Source of the DNA: Proteobacteria bacterium UBA7420 | GTDB lineage: Bacteria; Pseudomonadota; Gammaproteobacteria; Magnimaribacterales; D2472 | Assembly (NCBI GenBank): GCA_002469975.1 | Contig: DKMG01000054.1 | Span: forward strand, 1 to 14,168 | DNA: 14,168 nucleotides | Direction: 5' to 3' | Part shown: positions 12,966-14,168 of the stretch, one piece after another | Position numbering within the stretch: position 1 is the stretch's first letter | Layout of the letters: the number at the start of each line of letters is the position of its first letter | Translations under genes and position numbers: made by a program | The notes under the pieces: generated by a model | What the model was told of the DNA's origin: nothing | Seen by the model: the letters and a program-made list of their open reading frames with translations, nothing else | The model's database searches: none

Positions 12966-14153
12966 TTAAATAGGCCCTTCGAAATTGACGCCCACTTTAG
13001 ACAGTCTTTCGATCAAAGGATTGCCTAAGCCTGCAGCGCTAGTCAGAATTCCGCCATACTCAAAGCCACCAGGAAGACTTTCTGCATCCTCAATTAGACA
13101 GAGAGCGCATTCTGAAACAAGTTTTGAGGTAACTTTATACCCAGGATCGCCTTTACCATGCATATGAAAGACTGATTTCTCTCCGTCCTCTGTCTCAGCA
13201 ATATACTTGCAATCAAACCATCCATTTTCTTGCACAGCTTCTGAGGGACCCTCTCCTGGTTTAGGTAAGAATGGTTTTACAGCTCTTTTTAAGGGAGACA
13301 TTAGTACCAGGACAGATATTCCTGTAATTATTAAAGACTTAAAAGCACTAAACCAGCTTTGATGAAATGCGTGTTCTTGATAGGTGAAATTAGAACCATA
13401 AGATTCTTGTCTCAAGCCTAGTAACGCTTCAGTTCGTCGAACCACTCTTGTATTAGCAGCCGCCATAATAAATGGACCAGACCATGCATTAATCTCACTT
13501 TTTCTAGCAATGCCTACCCTGTCACTGCTTTGATCTTTTTGCTCCTGTGTGTATGAGCCCTCGGGATTAAGTAAATAGGGATCTAATAGATCATCGCCTA
13601 AATCTAAATCACCCATCGAAAACATAGTCTCAAGAGTTCCGCCTGAAGCTCCGCCCTGAAATGAGTGAAAGGACTCAATGCGTTTAATGGGTTTGTTTAA
13701 TTTTTTTGCTGAATAGAAAGTTCCTAAATCAGAAGGAATCGAATCAAATCCACATGAAGGAATAATTCTGACACCCTTTGCCGATGCTTCTTCATGATGC
13801 TTGGCGATAAGGTCTTTAACCCAGAAATTTTCACCTGTTATATCTACATAATGAGCGCTGTTCTTCACGCAGGATGCAACAAGCTTTGAGCCGTATCTAT
13901 GAAATGGTCCTGTGGTAGATAAAATAACTTTAGCTCTTGAAGTGAGGATATCTAATGCCATTTCATCATCTGAATCAGCAATTAAAATTTCTACTGCCAC
14001 CGCATGATCTTGGGCTACTTGTTGGAGCTTCTCATTATTTCTCCCTGCCATTGCCCATTTCACTTCGGTATTTAATGATTGAAAATATTTAACACATAGC
14101 TGACCTGTAAAGCCTGTGGCTCCGTAAATAATAATGTCTATATCTTTTTGCAT
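12966..14153 (-). CDS. Saccharopine dehydrogenase-like (SCCPDH/enoyl reductase-type) oxidoreductase
   Basis: This NAD(P)-binding oxidoreductase has 395 aa. It belongs to the saccharopine-dehydrogenase-like family, which includes animal SCCPDH and mycobacterial trans-acting enoyl reductases. It does not resemble a true lysine-pathway enzyme. The Rossmann motif YGATGFTG is at 10-17. Family blocks are STTGPFHRYG (79-88), YVDITGE (102-108), CGFDSIPSDLG (134-144), GGASGGTLETM (167-177) and the characteristic LPKPGEGPSE (296-305). A hydrophobic stretch at about 272-286 (SLIITGISVLVLMSP) may anchor it to a membrane or lipid surface. The likely substrate class is a lipid or polyketide-type molecule (inference from relatives). 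The ATG at 14153 has AAGG just upstream and starts at the Rossmann strand. The gene converges on the small ORF with a 10-base gap and no terminator in between. Reaction unknown. Confidence 0.88.
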   Translation of the reverse strand: MQKDIDIIIYGATGFTGQLCVKYFQSLNTEVKWAMAGRNNEKLQQVAQDHAVAVEILIADSDDEMALDILTSRAKVILSTTGPFHRYGSKLVASCVKNSAHYVDITGENFWVKDLIAKHHEEASAKGVRIIPSCGFDSIPSDLGTFYSAKKLNKPIKRIESFHSFQGGASGGTLETMFSMGDLDLGDDLLDPYLLNPEGSYTQEQKDQSSDRVGIARKSEINAWSGPFIMAAANTRVVRRTEALLGLRQESYGSNFTYQEHAFHQSWFSAFKSLIITGISVLVLMSPLKRAVKPFLPKPGEGPSEAVQENGWFDCKYIAETEDGEKSVFHMHGKGDPGYKVTSKLVSECALCLIEDAESLPGGFEYGGILTSAAGLGNPLIERLSKVGVNFEGPI

Positions 14154-14168
14154 ATGCTGCCTTTTTTT

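Noticed and set aside
1..14168. Mobile elements, tRNA genes, CRISPR arrays or a phage-defence island
   Set aside because: No transposase, integrase, direct-repeat array, tRNA-like cloverleaf or defence gene was seen. The window reads as ordinary chromosome with a metabolic accessory block.

Overview
The window looks like a piece of a low-GC (estimated by eye, not computed), gene-dense chromosome from a Gram-negative bacterium, most likely a marine gammaproteobacterium (SAR86-like is plausible but not provable here). The reasons are an AT-rich composition, a gammaproteobacterial-type OxyR with its redox cysteine pair, a CoaD close to the enterobacterial form, very short intergenic gaps, and mostly weak ribosome-binding sites. 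I see no rRNA, tRNA, CRISPR array, transposase or phage gene.

Layout. (1) Positions 1-459 hold the start of coaD on the minus strand, cut by the window edge. A small 54-aa protein of unknown function is divergent from it (543-707), and a bidirectional terminator follows (about 730-758). (2) Positions 781-3955 form a peroxide-defence module: katG (minus) and oxyR (plus), divergent around a 133-bp control region that contains two inverted repeats. (3) Positions 3963-5254 hold a translationally coupled pair on the minus strand: an LLM-class flavin/F420 oxidoreductase followed by a SnoaL/NTF2-like protein. (4) Positions 5430-11194 form a glycoside-use module: a signal-less family 3 glycoside hydrolase with a PA14 insert (plus), convergent with a two-gene minus-strand operon made of a GPH-family (MelB-like) sugar:cation symporter and a 667-aa fusion of a Gfo/Idh/MocA dehydrogenase with an aldo/keto reductase. 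(5) Positions 11257-12207 hold an alpha/beta hydrolase. (6) Positions 12233-14153 hold a secreted CIA30-domain protein, an uncatalogued-looking 59-aa small ORF, and a saccharopine-dehydrogenase-like (SCCPDH-type) oxidoreductase.

How the genes may work together. OxyR would sense H2O2 and control katG. In the carbohydrate block, the GPH permease would import an intact glycoside, the cytoplasmic GH3 enzyme would release the sugar, and the fused pair of NAD(P)-dependent oxidoreductases would oxidise and re-reduce (or otherwise modify) the product. This functional chain is inferred from gene neighbourhood. The substrate cannot be read from the sequence.

The most unusual object is the Gfo/Idh/MocA-AKR fusion. 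Both halves look full length and the AKR catalytic tetrad is intact. The best regulatory lead is a perfect 14-bp inverted repeat in the katG-oxyR gap. No stretch longer than 300 bases lacks a gene.
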